A stretch of DNA of 64,000 nucleotides from Voacanga thouarsii (lineage: Eukaryota; Streptophyta; Magnoliopsida; Gentianales; Apocynaceae): assembly GCA_026120185.1 (NCBI GenBank), contig JANUWF010001176.1, forward strand, positions 4,969,501-5,033,500, given 5' to 3'. Positions 1 through 10,299 of the stretch are shown here, piece after piece. The first letter of the stretch is position 1, and the number at the start of each line of letters is the position of its first letter. Both the position numbers and the translations under genes were made by a program. The notes under the pieces were generated by a model. The model was not told where the DNA came from. It saw only the letters and a list, made by a program, of their open reading frames with translations, and ran no database searches.

Positions 1-403
1 AATTTAAATTAGAATATGATAAGATATTATTAGGGTTGGACTCTAAGAGGTTCGGGGGTTTTTTAAGAAAACCCTAGCCGTCTTTTCAGAAGTCCAATTT
101 TTCGGTTGAGAACATTCGTGCCATTCTCTACCAGAAAGAAAAAAAACCCTCTCAAACCCTAGGCGCTATCACTCCCCGGGTATCGAGTGAGTTCGCGCTG
201 TGTATCCGATAGAGGATGTTCGCATACTGCAGCGTCTGGTGATTGTTCGGGTTGAACGTACAACAACGCAACCAGAATCGAACGATTTCGATTACAGCAA
301 CCAGAGGTAATTCTTAAACCTTAGATCATCTTAATCGTTTACTTGGGTCCTCGGGAGGGATTCGTGGATGTTTTCCACATTTAGGAGTCCACGAACTCTA
401 ATA
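1..403. other. Unclassified left flank, possibly retroelement leader
   Basis: This stretch has no convincing reading frame and is more GC-rich than what follows. Its C-rich pyrimidine runs and 'accagaggtaattctta' ending look like the end of an LTR or a retroelement leader, but I find no second copy here. It stops abruptly where the Tekay LTR sequence begins near 404. Confidence 0.3.
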
Positions 404-1253
404 CTAACCCCACATGGGCAAATATAAATCTTAATCAGATTCAAGCCACAATCCACTTCCTCAATTTTAAATCAACTCAATTCACTATTACCATGATCCT
501 AGTGTCCCAAGCTTTAAGATAAAACAATAATTGAATAGGTTTATAAGCGCAGTTTAATTTGTTATTTAAAATAATTAATGGATTAGGAAATAAATTCTAA
601 TAAGTTGAAAGTTCAAATCTTGTTAAGGAAAATTTAGAGTTTATTTGATCAAGAACCATAGGTGGTACTAGGTAAAATAGTGATTTAATGATAGCTTAGT
701 TGTTAGAAAATAATTGATAGCTAAAACTAGTTAAGATTAAATTTAATAAGTCTTTCTTGGAAAATAATAAGTAAATCATTAAGGGTTTTGGTCTAGTAAA
801 TATTTTATTAAGTATGAATCTTTTTCATAAGGGCTTTAATTAATTTGCTTTATTTTAAATAATATTTATTTATTTTATTTTCTAGAAAATTCATTATTTA
901 TTTGACTAAAATATCCTTTACATATATTATAATTCCAACTCTACCCTTCTTAGGGTTTTCGAAATTCTATAGCAAAAAATCATTAGTAAATATTTTATTC
1001 ATGAAATAAAATTTGCTTAGGGACAACTAGATCATGATCACGATTCCATGGTCAGAATTAACATACTCAATCCTTCAATTCATCAAATCATCCAAATCTT
1101 GTACATAGGCATAGATCTAAATTTATTATTACATGATTTAACCTCTACTAGCATAAACATGATCACGGCTTCAAAATCTAATCATGCATATAAATCCTAT
1201 TCACCCATGGTAACATAATCTCTAGCATGCTTCATCACAAATACTACCTATGA
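404..1253. repeat. Direct repeat shared by both G1 LTRs, left copy
   Basis: The 850-base segment beginning 'ctaaccccacatgggcaa' recurs at 7929-8778 with only scattered substitutions and small indels. The high similarity suggests G1 is one of the younger insertions in the window, but I did not compute a divergence value. Confidence 0.9.
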
Positions 1254-3232
1254 CATGCATCAAATCTCAACTTATCATTAAATCCACCAATATAATCCTT
1301 CCATGCATAAATCCCATCTCCATCTCAATCATACATATACTGATGCTTCAATCAACAACATCGCATACACAAACCCATCGCCATTCATCAACCTAGAGAC
1401 ATGATTCTAAACTTTAAAGAGAGGATTGAAGGTACTTACTTGATTGATGAATGACTTGAAGGAGTTTAGAGAAGATCTCAACCCCTAGATGGCTAATCTT
1501 GTTCAAGAAGGGTGGCAAAAGCATGGTCATGGGAAAAGAGACCATTCGGCCAAGGGAGGAAATTTCGGTCCATGAGAGAGAGAGATAAAGAAGAAGAGAT
1601 CATTAGCATGCTTATTCATATAGGTTTTCATTAGAGATTAAGTTTGAAGAGGATGAAGTTGTTAGAATAAGTTTACCTTGAAGATGTTCTTGTTCTTCAC
1701 AGAAATTTCTGCTTTTTGATCCAAAGTAGCAAGATGATTTGAGGAGTTTGATGTTAATAAGGGTGTTGATGAATGCACAGCAAGGAGTAGATCAAATTTG
1801 GAGGTTTTCGTGAGGGTTTGAAGTGGTTTGGAGGGGTATTAGGTGTGGAGAAGGAGTAGGTGTTCTTGGTGTAGTGTGTGTGTGTGTGTTCTTGTTGCTT
1901 GAAGAAAATCGAGAGAGAGAGGGAGAGTTTGTGCAGCTGCCGATTTTTCTAAGGGAGTAGGTCTGGCTGAATTCTAGTAGGGTTTAGGGAGTTGATTCTC
2001 TGATTTGGAAGGGAAAAGGAAAGGTTAGTTGTTACAATCCTTGAAGAATATTGTTAGGAAGTGAATTTGGAAAGTAGATATCCTAAGAATATCTTGATTT
2101 GTTTGGACAGCTTTGAAGTCTGCCATGGCTGATTGTTTAGACAGAATTTCGTGGGATTAATGCTGACTTATGGAGGCTTATGGTGGCTGAAAGTAGGGTG
2201 TACAATGATGAAGAAGAAGTCTGGTCCATTGAGCAAAATATTATGGAAGGTTGCTAAATAAGATGACCGAAATTTTGGAAACCAATCAAGCTTAATTGCA
2301 GGAATTTTGTAGAGAGATTTTCGAACAGCCATTGATGGAATTTCGTGCAGAAGTTCAAGGGGCCTAATGGAGCTCTGTTGGGGGAGGTTTAACGAAGGTT
2401 TTTGCAGAAGTATCTTGGTGTTTCATTTGGAAGAGGAAGAGAAAACGAGCTGGCCAAAAATCTGCACAGGAATTTTCGCTGTACAGTGAATTTTCTGGCA
2501 GATTTTCGTCTGCTACTTCCAGCTATTTTGCAGCGAGTTTTGAAGGGGATTTCAGGGGTATTCAAGGCTGGTTTCCAGCCTTTTTTATGGAGGAAAAACA
2601 TGGCTAAGGTGGTGTACAAATTCTGGAAGAAAACAGCTTGGTTTTGAGCTCTCAAAACCGATTTTCGTACAGGAATTTTTCCTGCTTTGCTCCAGTTTGT
2701 GCAGTCCGAATTTGGGCAAGAAACTTTCAGGTTTAAACTGATCCTAAAGACCATTTTTCTGGTAGCATTTGGGAGGAAATGTAAGCTAAAAATTTCACCC
2801 TTTTGAAGGTACAACAATGCTGGAAAAATTCCAGCTCATTCATGAGGAAAGATGAACTAAGCTAGAGGAAAATTTCAGCAAGCTTACTAGGGATTTTTCC
2901 TCTTGAAATTTCCCACAACTCTACCATATTTTCCCAACCATAGGGAGTCTTTTACCAAGAAATTTTGATCCTAAAATGCCTCAGTACTTTACTGAATTTT
3001 CTGGAAAGAAAAGGCTAGAACATCTTGATAAAACTAATGAGTTGAGAATTGAGGAAAATCAAAGATCAAGGAAGAATGATTTTCCCTATAAGAATTTCGA
3101 GAAGAGGGAAAATAGTGGAATGGGATTACTTCTATCATGTCTCTCCTAGAACATCATCACCACATTAATCTAGGCCCTTAAGGCCGAAACCATCCTTTCC
3201 CAAGCAAAATAAAATTTACTCAAGCTAAAGCT

Positions 3233-3305
3233 TCTATGATGGACTTTGAACCTTAGACTTCAAGAATTAATTCCAATGCTCTAACCACTAAACCATAACA
3301 ACTCT
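3233..3305 (-). other. tRNA-like module in G1 LTR
   Basis: On the minus strand TGGTTTAGTGG fits the RNA polymerase III A-box consensus. GGTTCAAAGTCC, about 45 bases later, resembles a B box with one extra base. The same arrangement occurs in both G2 LTRs. No CCA end or convincing full cloverleaf was established, so I do not call it a functional tRNA gene. It may be a tRNA- or SINE-derived insertion fixed in the ancestral LTR. Confidence 0.5.
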
Positions 3306-3550
3306 TGTTGCTATTTCTACTAGAAAAATTATTCCCTATTCAATCCACAAGCTATCTCCTTATTTTCACCTCGAGCAAAAATTACCATTTTACCCCTCTC
3401 ACACATCACTCACCAACAAGACTTCAAGATAGTAAAAATCAAATTCAAAGCACATAGAAATCATATGAAAACATATTTAATCATGAAATAAAGCATGATA
3501 TACATCCCAACCCCCTTACTCTAAGGTTGGTCTTGACTAGGGTTTTATAT

Positions 3551-3566
3551 CCTCCATTCCTTAGAA
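3551..3566 (-). promoter_or_regulatory. G1 polypurine tract
   Basis: The minus-strand sequence TTCTAAGGAATGGAGG lies directly before the 3' LTR start and just after the GAATTTCGGGACGAAATTC block at 3567-3585. It sits where plus-strand DNA synthesis is primed in Ty3 elements. Confidence 0.65.
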
Positions 3567-3585
3567 GAATTTCGTCCCGAAATTC
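3567..3585 (-). promoter_or_regulatory. Tekay end-of-pol inverted block
   Basis: The 19-base block GAATTTCGGGACGAAATTC is an imperfect palindrome with 8-base arms (GAATTTCG/CGAAATTC). The same block with one change lies at 45002-45020 in G2, also between the pol stop and the polypurine tract. Its role is unknown. Confidence 0.7.
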
Positions 3586-3595
3586 AAGCATACCT

Positions 3596-4993
3596 CTATT
3601 TCAGCTCGGGATACTTCCGCTTAATCCATTCTTCCGATTCTCATGTAGCATCCTGCGTGCCATGGTGCTCCCACTGAATCTTAACCATTGGTATCTGCTT
3701 ATTCCGGAGGGTTTTGACACTGCGGTCCAATATCCGAACAGGCTTTTCCACGTAGCTCAAGTCTGGCTGCAACACTAACGGTTCCTCATTCAACACGTGA
3801 CCGGGATCCGCATTATACTTCTTCAACTGTGACACATGGAACACGTCATGGATACCTGTCAACCCATCCGGTAGGTCCAACCGGTACGCTACTGGTCCGA
3901 TTCTTTCCTTAATAAAAAACGGCCCCAAATATCTCGGATTCAATTTTCCACCCTTCGGATGCTTTACAATCCCCCGGTTGGGTGATAGCTTCAGAAACAC
4001 ACGGTCCTCGACTTGAAATTCCAATTCCCTCCTCCGGTTGTCCGCATAACTCTTTTGCCGGCTCTGAGCCGCCTTTAACCTTTCTCGGATTAGCTTCACC
4101 TTATCCAACATCTCTTGCACACAAACCTCTCCAGTTTTGCTCACGTGTCCATCTTCCGTCCAACTCCAATACAACGGCACTTGACACTTGTGCCCATACA
4201 AAGCCTCGTAAGGTGCCATCCCGATCGAGCCCTGATAGCTGTTGTTATAGGATAATTCCACGTAAGGTACGCATTCTATCCACTTGTCCCTAAAATCTAG
4301 AACACAGGCCCTCAACATATCTTCTAATATTTGGATTACCCTTTCTGACTGCCCATCAGTCTGCGGATGCGCCGTCGTACTGAACTTCAAATTCGATCCC
4401 ATTGCTTCCTGGAACTTTCCCCAAAAACGAGAAGTAAACCTCGGGTCTCGGTCTAACACTATGCTCGAAGGCACTCCATGGAGTTGGACTATTTCTTGAA
4501 CATATGTCTGAGCCAGCTTCTCCATGGAGTCCCTTACGTTTACCGGGATAAAGTGGGCTGACTTGGTCAGTCGATCCACTACTACCCATATGGCGTCCTT
4601 CTGAGTCTTTGACATAGGGAGTCCGGTGACGAAATCCATAGTCACCTCCTCCCACTTCCATTCTGGCACTGGCAACGGCTGCAATAGTCCCGCTGACTTC
4701 TTATGCTTTTGTTTAACTTTCTGGCAGGTGAGACAGGTCGATACGCACTTGACCACATCTCGCTTCACTCCGGGCCACCAACATGCTCTCTTCAAATCTT
4801 GATACATCTTGACCTCTCCCGGATGAATTGCATACTTGCTCTTGTGTGCCTCTTCCAAAATTCTGACCCTTAGTTGTTGCTCCCCGAGTACACACAATCG
4901 ATCTCTGAAATGGAAAACTCCTGCCTCGTCCTGACGGAATTCGCTAGTCGGTCACTTAAGCTCCTTATCCTTAAAAATTTGAAACTTGGCGTT
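3596..4993 (-). pseudogene. pol: G1 integrase and chromodomain, pol C-terminal part
   Basis: Integrase joins retroelement cDNA to host DNA, and the chromodomain tethers it to heterochromatin in chromoviruses. The open segment 3641-4897 encodes 418 residues. A HHCC zinc finger lies at about 18-58 (H18, H25, C55, C58). The catalytic triad is intact: D88 in TMDF, D149 in VLDRD and E185 in DGQSERV. A GPY/F-type module (NPRYLGPFF) is near 320-328 and a chromodomain starts near 382 (EKPVRILDRSVKTLRNKQIP). A TGA replaces the Trp expected after GTQDAT, where G2 keeps the Trp codon. Coding continues past it to a TAG at 3596. Upstream the frame is open to the RNase H part apart from two TGA codons (near 4950 and 4994). 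Confidence 0.88.
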
Positions 4994-5842
4994 GTTTCAC
5001 TGAGCTTCCACTATTTCTTGCTTCAAGTCCGGCACCAACTTCAAGTTGCTGATAGCAATCGCTTTGTCTCGCACTTCCGTCCTTCTGTCCAATACGTCCT
5101 GAACCATTTGCATTTCTTGCACCTTTAGCCTAGCCATCCCAACTTTTCTGCTTAGGGCGTCTACCACAACGTTAGTCTTCCCGGGATGGTAGTTGATCGG
5201 GCAACGGTATTCTTCCAAGAATTCCATCCACCTTCGTTGCCTCAAGTTCAAATCCTTCTGAGTGAAGATATACTTCAGGCTCTTATGGTCGGTGAACACC
5301 TCGTACTCGGCCCCATACAAGTAGTGTCGCCATTTCTTTAGGGCGAACACTATAGCCGCCAGCTCCAAGTCGTGAGTAGGGTAGTTCACTTCATGCCGTC
5401 GCAACTTCCGTGATGCATAGGCAATCACTTTCCGGTCTTGCATTAACACCGCTCCCAGTCCTTCTTTCGAAGCGTCGGTGTACAGTGCGTAAGATTTGCC
5501 TTCCTCTGGTAGACTCAATACTGGTGCTGTCATCAGACTCTTATTTAGTTCTTGGAAGCTTTTCTCGCATTTCTCGTTCCACACAAATGGAACATCTTTT
5601 CCCAACAAATGGGTCATTGGCGATGCGAGTGTCGAGAATCCCTTGATAAACCTTTGGTAGTATCCCGCCAAACCCAAGAAACTCCGGAACTCGGTAATAT
5701 TCTCCGGCTGCTTCCAGTCCGATACCGCTTCCACCTTGGCCGGATCTACCTTAATTCCCTCCGTAGTCACCACATGACCAAGGAATGCCACACTGTCCAA
5801 CCAGAATTCACACTTGCTAAACTCGGCGAAAAGCTTGCCCCA
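4994..5842 (-). pseudogene. pol: G1 RT thumb/connection and RNase H
   Basis: The frame starts inside reverse transcriptase ([20 protein letters not shown]), after the YxDD catalytic loop, which is missing. From the Met at 5800, [11 protein letters not shown] is the RT connection (about residue 42). RNase H follows with [14 protein letters not shown] (D109), [15 protein letters not shown] (E146), FTDHKSL (D171) and VVVDALSR (D214), so all four acidic positions are kept. The frame ends at a TGA after KQEIVEAQ. Since the region upstream is a gag stub, the RT cannot polymerise DNA. The rest is well preserved compared with G2. Confidence 0.88.
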
Positions 5843-5912
5843 TTGTCACTTCAACAGGTTCTGCCTTTGGAATTTCCCTGCCTGGCGTGGCTACATAGCG
5901 CTTGGGTGCCAT
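5829..5912 (-). pseudogene. gag: G1 gag N-terminal stub
   Basis: The frame opens MAPKRYVATPGREIPKAEP and runs to VTMGQAF, 28 codons. It matches the gag start of G2 (MVPKRCVAGSS... VTMGQAF). Right after QAF the sequence changes into RT coding in another frame ([11 protein letters not shown]), and the gag frame then meets a stop. The rest of gag, protease and most of RT are absent, so an internal deletion joined the two within the shared string AAGCTTTTC. Confidence 0.8.
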
Positions 5913-5919
5913 TCTCAAC

Positions 5920-6177
5920 CATACCCAGATAATGAATGTATGCATTCAAGTTTAAAACATTTTGAGCATGCATTCACATTCAGGTTTAAGTAAAAGAAAA
6001 TCATATGCAAATTTTTGTATAAAGAATTGCATAAAAATTTTCTCAAACCTTAAAGTACTCCAGGTACTCTTGTTTGCATAAATTTGAAATGAAAGTAGTA
6101 AACAAAAATAAAATCTTTAACATAGAAGTTCATAGACAGTAAATAAATCATCCCAATCATATCAGCACTTAGCCTTT
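5920..6177 (-). other. Spacer between leader ORF and gag in G1
   Basis: AT-rich noncoding sequence separates the leader frame stop from the gag start. G2 has a spacer of similar length at 41829-42091, with matching fragments such as 'catgcattcacattcaggttta'-like stretches read on the opposite strand. It could carry a leader RNA structure or a translation reinitiation signal. Confidence 0.45.
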
Positions 6178-6707
6178 CTAGTCCTCATCAGAATCTTCAA
6201 GATTAGCCTCATACAACCAACCCCCAGAATTCCTAGAAAAATCTATCCCAACCCCACTGGCAAATCCCTCCTTTGGCTCCTTCCCGGGCGCCTAGAACTC
6301 TCCCCAGCCTCAACTCGGCTGAAGGGAGGAATAAAGAAAGGTCTGGGTGGAGACTCATAGTCTATCTCCCCCGGGTCATCACTAGCTGCTGCTAAATCCA
6401 CCTCGGGATTAGGAGGGTGGGGTTCAGGCTCCACTATCATAACATCATCCTCACTGTCAGAGCTTATATGTATCACCGGGATTGGAGGTGGTTCAAGGAT
6501 CTGGACCTCGTCCTCACTGCTATCCTCCATCAAGTCAAGCTCATCATCATTGTTATCCTCTATAGGGATATTCTCGACATCATTGTTATCCTCTATAGGG
6601 ACAACTGGCTGAGGGGCAAGTTGGGGAATTGGAAGGTCCTCCTGATCTAGATAGTAGGGTGGGTGCCACTGCTGCCCTTTCCTTGCTGTCCTAAGCAGTC
6701 TAACCAT
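6178..6707 (-). pseudogene. Conserved acidic leader ORF of G1, frameshifted
   Basis: I do not recognise this protein. It lies between the primer-binding site and gag. It opens MVRLLRTARKGQQWHP and is rich in Asp, Glu and Pro, with an acidic tract (VENIPIEDNNDDELD, DSSEDEVQILEPPPIP, ISSDSEDD) and the block DPGEIDYESPPRPFF, then GESSRRP. Its first frame stops at 6243. Removing the effect of one missing base near 6281-6290 lets the frame continue to SGGWLYEANLEDSDED and a stop at 6178. The G2 frame at 41349-41828 matches it block by block, including both ends. This shows the ancestral element encoded it. No transmembrane segment, zinc finger or signal peptide is visible. Confidence 0.72.
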
Positions 6708-6791
6708 CCTATAGCATCAATAAAATAGGTTAGATAAGATTTAAAATTAAATAAATAAATCATATATCATCAATATTTGTCTGTAGCCTAG

Positions 6792-6803
6792 TCTCTGATA
6801 CCA
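6792..6803 (-). promoter_or_regulatory. G1 primer-binding site
   Basis: The minus-strand sequence TGGTATCAGAGA lies two bases after the LTR end (GGTGTTACA). It is complementary to the 3' end of plant initiator methionine tRNA, the usual primer for Tekay and many copia elements. Confidence 0.82.
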
Positions 6804-6805
6804 CT

Positions 6806-8778
6806 TGTAACACCTCGGAAAACCTAGGCCTGCCAGGGCCGGGGATGTCGCCTCGTCCAAAGGACAAGGGGTCTTTATAACTAGGTTACAAATAAAAATT
6901 ACTGGAATAAATAATACTCAAGCTAAAAGAATTTATTACAACCCAAAAATACTTCAAAAGTACATCCATGAAATTCCAAAACAAAACCCAAAATTAAAAT
7001 CATCCACACTCGTCTCCCAAAGCAGTACATAAAATAAAAAAAAAAAACACATTCTCTTCCAAGGTAGCTACTCACCCACAACAGGATCAACCTGAAATCA
7101 TGATAAAAAGTGGTGAGACAGAAATCTCAGTAAGTCCGTGTGTGCTTTGGGTGTTTAGCAGAAACAGTTCGTGGATGCAAAGTGTGAAATCTTTATAAGA
7201 GAAACATTGGCAGGCAATAAACATTAGTCAAAAGCAACAGTGACGTTTTGGCTCTTCTAGCCATACATAAGTAATGAAATCAACCACTCGAAAGAAAGGG
7301 ATATGGGTTACCACACTTTGGGCCCCATAACCGATCAGAATGCCTAACACGTTGTGCAGACTGACAAAAGTAGGTGATCGGCCTATTGGGCAAGATACTC
7401 CTCCTTCTCTATACCCAAATAACCACCGATGTCCATTCTGGTAAAAACACAGTCACTTGACTGAAACAAAATAAACTGCTAGCTCGGACCAGCACGATTC
7501 ACTAGAACTGGCATCTTATCCGGGAAGGACTCACCCCTCAGAGGTGGCCACCTACTGAGAGACTCACCCTAACCCTTCAAAGACTAGTCCTAATAGTCCA
7601 CCCTTATTGAGTACTCAACGACATTTCCCACTTGGGATAAAATGAACAAAGCATTGTGCTTCATGAAAATAACAATGTGAGGGTTTCCAAAGTTTTGTGA
7701 GAAATTAGTTTTAGAAAGAGTTTCGAGTTTGGAAAAATCTGCTCATTCACTTTGGAATAATTCCAACGTTGGAAATAAAGATGAGTTCAACCCTCAATTG
7801 CCTTCAAATAAACGAGTGTCCATACACTCCATATTTAGCTTGACATAAGAATACATTTCACATCGATAGGTTTTATGTAGGAGCTTACCTGATTCTTCCT
7901 CACAATAACAAGGTCTCGGATAGATGACCTAACCCCACATGGGCAAATACAAATCTTAATCAGATTCAAGCCACAATCCACTTCCTCAATTTTAAATCAA
8001 CTCAATTCACTACTACCATGATCCTAGTGTCCCAAGCTTTAAGGAAAAACAATAATTGAATAGGTTTATAAGCGTAGTTTAATTTGTTATTTAAAATAAT
8101 TAATGGATTAGGAAATAAATTCTAATAAGTTGAAAGTTCAAATCTTGTTAAGGAAAATTTAGAGTTTATTTGATCAAGAGCCATAGGTTGTACTAGGTAA
8201 AATAGTGATTTAATGATAGCTTAGTTGTTAGAAAGTAATTGATAGCTAAAACTAGTTAAGATTAAATTTAATAAGTCTTTCTTGGAAAATAATAAGTAAA
8301 TCCTTAAGGGTTTTGGTCTAGTAAATATTTTATTAAGTATGAATCTTTTTCATAAGGGCTTTAATTAATTTGCTTTATTTTAAATAATATTTATTTATTT
8401 TATTTTCTAGAAAATTCATTATTTATTTGACTAAAATATCCTTTACATATATTATAATTCCAACTCTACCCTTCTTAGGGTTTTCGAAATTCTCTAGCAA
8501 AAATTCATTAGTAAATATTTTATTCATGAAATAAAATTTGCTTAGGGACAACTAGATCATGATCACGATTCCATGGTCATAATTAACATACTCAATCCTT
8601 CAATTCATCAAATCATCCAAATCTTACACATAGTCATAGATCTAAATTTATTATTACATGATTTAACCTCTACTAGCATAAACATGATCACGGCTTCAAA
8701 ATCTAATCATGCATATAAATCCTATTCACCCATGGTAACATAATCTCTAGCATGCTTCATCACAAATACTACCTATGA
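6806..8778 (-). repeat. G1 5' LTR, truncated
   Basis: In minus orientation the LTR ends in GGTGTTACA next to the primer-binding site. It lacks the U3 start, being cut at 8778 where copia A sequence begins. The part 7929-8778 pairs with 404-1253. The segment 6806-7928 has no partner in the left LTR, which is cut at 404. Confidence 0.85.
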
Positions 8779-8905
8779 TTATTATGTCTAGATTCTACTG
8801 TGAGTATTATGTCTAGATTCCCCTTTCAGTCCACATAATTTGGACCCGTTAGCTTATTCTCATGGAGAATAATGGCTAAGGGACTGAAAGAACCTCCACT
8901 AATTA
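8779..8905 (-). pseudogene. gag: Copia A gag start, truncated
   Basis: The minus strand encodes ILHENKLTGPNYVDW followed by KGNLDIIL, across one stop-causing change. This is the characteristic N-terminal block of copia gag, matched in B near 50320-50390. A 15-base direct repeat, ATTATGTCTAGATTC at 8781-8795 and 8806-8820, duplicates part of it at the junction with G1. Everything downstream is lost. Confidence 0.65.
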
Positions 8906-10105
8906 TTTCTAAAATTTGAAAAATATAAGAAATTCTTAGAATTGTAAAAATAAAATAATTTAGTGCACTTTATCCTCATATTAAACCGATAATAGCTAAC
9001 CACAATACTATTATCTTTAATATGAATTAATTTGGCTCTTAGGAAAACTGACATAGCTTCTTGAAAAAATTAATAGTTTCCAAAGCTAAGTGTGTTAATC
9101 ATAACAAATTAATTTCCCTTGAAAGTAATGATCTAGAAGATAACTCCATCAAGGGTCCTATGGACACATCTCACACTATAACCTCCAATGTGGGTTGGCT
9201 GATCATAGTATGTGTCCCAAGTTATTAATTACATTATTCCATTATTTCTAGATCCTTATGGTATCTCTATTCTATACGGGTTCATTCCCAGGGTGACTGG
9301 AGAAGACCCACGATCTCTAATGAGGATTGTGATGAAAGCCGTAGGGCCGTTAGAACCCTTCTCCCACTTAGTCTTTGAAATAAGGGTTTTCTTGAAAAAA
9401 ATATCATTTGAAAATTTTCAATCAAGTTCTCTTTTAACTTAAAATAAAATACCTAAATCCATAAAAATTTCAATGTCAAGGTTTATATCATTTGAGAAAT
9501 TTTTCCTCATGGATTAATTTTACTTAAGTTATGAACTTAATAATTTCAAAAAAATTTCCATTTAAAACTTTTTAGAAATTTTGATCTCAAGTTTTTATTT
9601 GACAAAAATAATTTTTTATTAGCTAAAATGAATTAAAATGATTTTCCATTTTAACTTATAAAAATTTCTAAATTTGAAATATTTTCTATGTCAAGGATAA
9701 AAACCTTTAAGAAAATATCCAAGGATTAATTTTGTTTAAGTTAAAATAACTATTTAATCAAAGAAAAATATTTTTCCTTATCAAATAAAATATTCCAAAG
9801 ACTTTGGTCTTTAAGAAAGCCTGCACATTGAAATTAAAATAAATAGCATGCCAGAAAATTATAAATGTTTTGATGTTTTTCTATTTTTAAACTTAAGTAC
9901 CCAAATAATAGAATTAAACACATTAATTAAATTAATTAATGATCTTGTTTAATCCTAAAAATCCTTTACTATTATTTTTCATGCAAAATATTCAAAAAAT
10001 ATTAACTATTGCAAAATAATAACTTCGCTTGGTATTGGACCAATAACTGGTAAAAAAATAGCCTAAGAAAAATAAGAGAAATTTTTTTTTTCTCCTTGGT
10101 CTTGT
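8906..10105 (-). other. Copia A untranslated leader, distal part
   Basis: This AT-rich noncoding stretch aligns on the minus strand with 33010-33305 and 49390-50310 of copia B, for example around the minus-strand string GAACCCGTATAGAATAGAGAT. No reading frame is conserved between the two copies, so it is leader RNA rather than coding sequence. Confidence 0.65.
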
Positions 10106-10169
10106 GCACCCGCCACACTGGATCATGGTCCATGGGAAGATCCATGGACCATGATCTGCGGGCGGGTGC
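10106..10169 (-). promoter_or_regulatory. Long GC-rich hairpin in copia A leader
   Basis: Two perfect 15-base arms, GATCATGGTCCATGG (10121-10135) and CCATGGACCATGATC (10142-10156), flank a 6-base loop. They are extended outward by GCACCCGCC (10106-10114) and GGCGGGTGC (10161-10169). In very AT-rich surroundings this would form a strong RNA stem between the primer-binding site and gag. That is where retroviral packaging and dimerisation signals lie, but the role here is inferred from position only. Confidence 0.6.
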
Positions 10170-10299
10170 CCGCACTCAAATCCGGTCACCATCTTGGGCA
10201 TGATGCACTACCCAGGTGCACGCTACTCGGCTTGGCACTTGCTATGGCTGTTAAGCCCTGGCTCGGTTGAGCCGCTCCTTGGCTTCTCTCTTATTGAGC

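Larger units (their letters stand above)
404..3549 (-). repeat. G1 3' LTR, truncated
   Basis: In minus orientation this LTR starts with TATAAAACCC directly after the purine-rich tract. The second Tekay element starts its LTR with TGTAAAACCC. The 404-1253 segment is a near-identical direct repeat of 7929-8778, which defines the LTR pair. The terminal part present at 6806-7928 in the other LTR is missing here. Combining both copies gives a full LTR of about 4.3 kb, unusually long but matching G2. Reading frames inside, such as 2389-2817, are not conserved. Confidence 0.85.
404..8778 (-). mobile_element. Ty3 Tekay/Del-type retrotransposon G1, defective
   Basis: On the minus strand the order is a truncated 5' LTR (8778-6806), a primer-binding site resembling the 3' end of initiator Met tRNA, an acidic leader frame, a gag stub, RT-thumb/RNase H/integrase/chromodomain, a polypurine tract and a truncated 3' LTR (3549-404). 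A C-terminal chromodomain with this gene order and the GAATTTCGGGACGAAATTC block before the 3' LTR is characteristic of Tekay/Del chromoviruses. The element has lost most of gag, all protease and the RT catalytic core. Each LTR is cut at an end, so no target duplication can be checked. It is non-autonomous as it stands. Confidence 0.88.

Noticed and set aside
2389..2817. 142-residue minus-strand frame in the G1 3' LTR
   Set aside because: It lies in U3-like LTR sequence with no recognisable domain, and no matching frame is open in G2.
3233..3305. Functional tRNA gene
   Set aside because: Box-like motifs are present, but no convincing acceptor stem or complete cloverleaf could be drawn. It was kept only as a tRNA-like module.
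6417..6650. Plus-strand frame of 77 residues
   Set aside because: It is the antisense reading of the acidic leader frame, whose conservation with G2 is on the minus strand.
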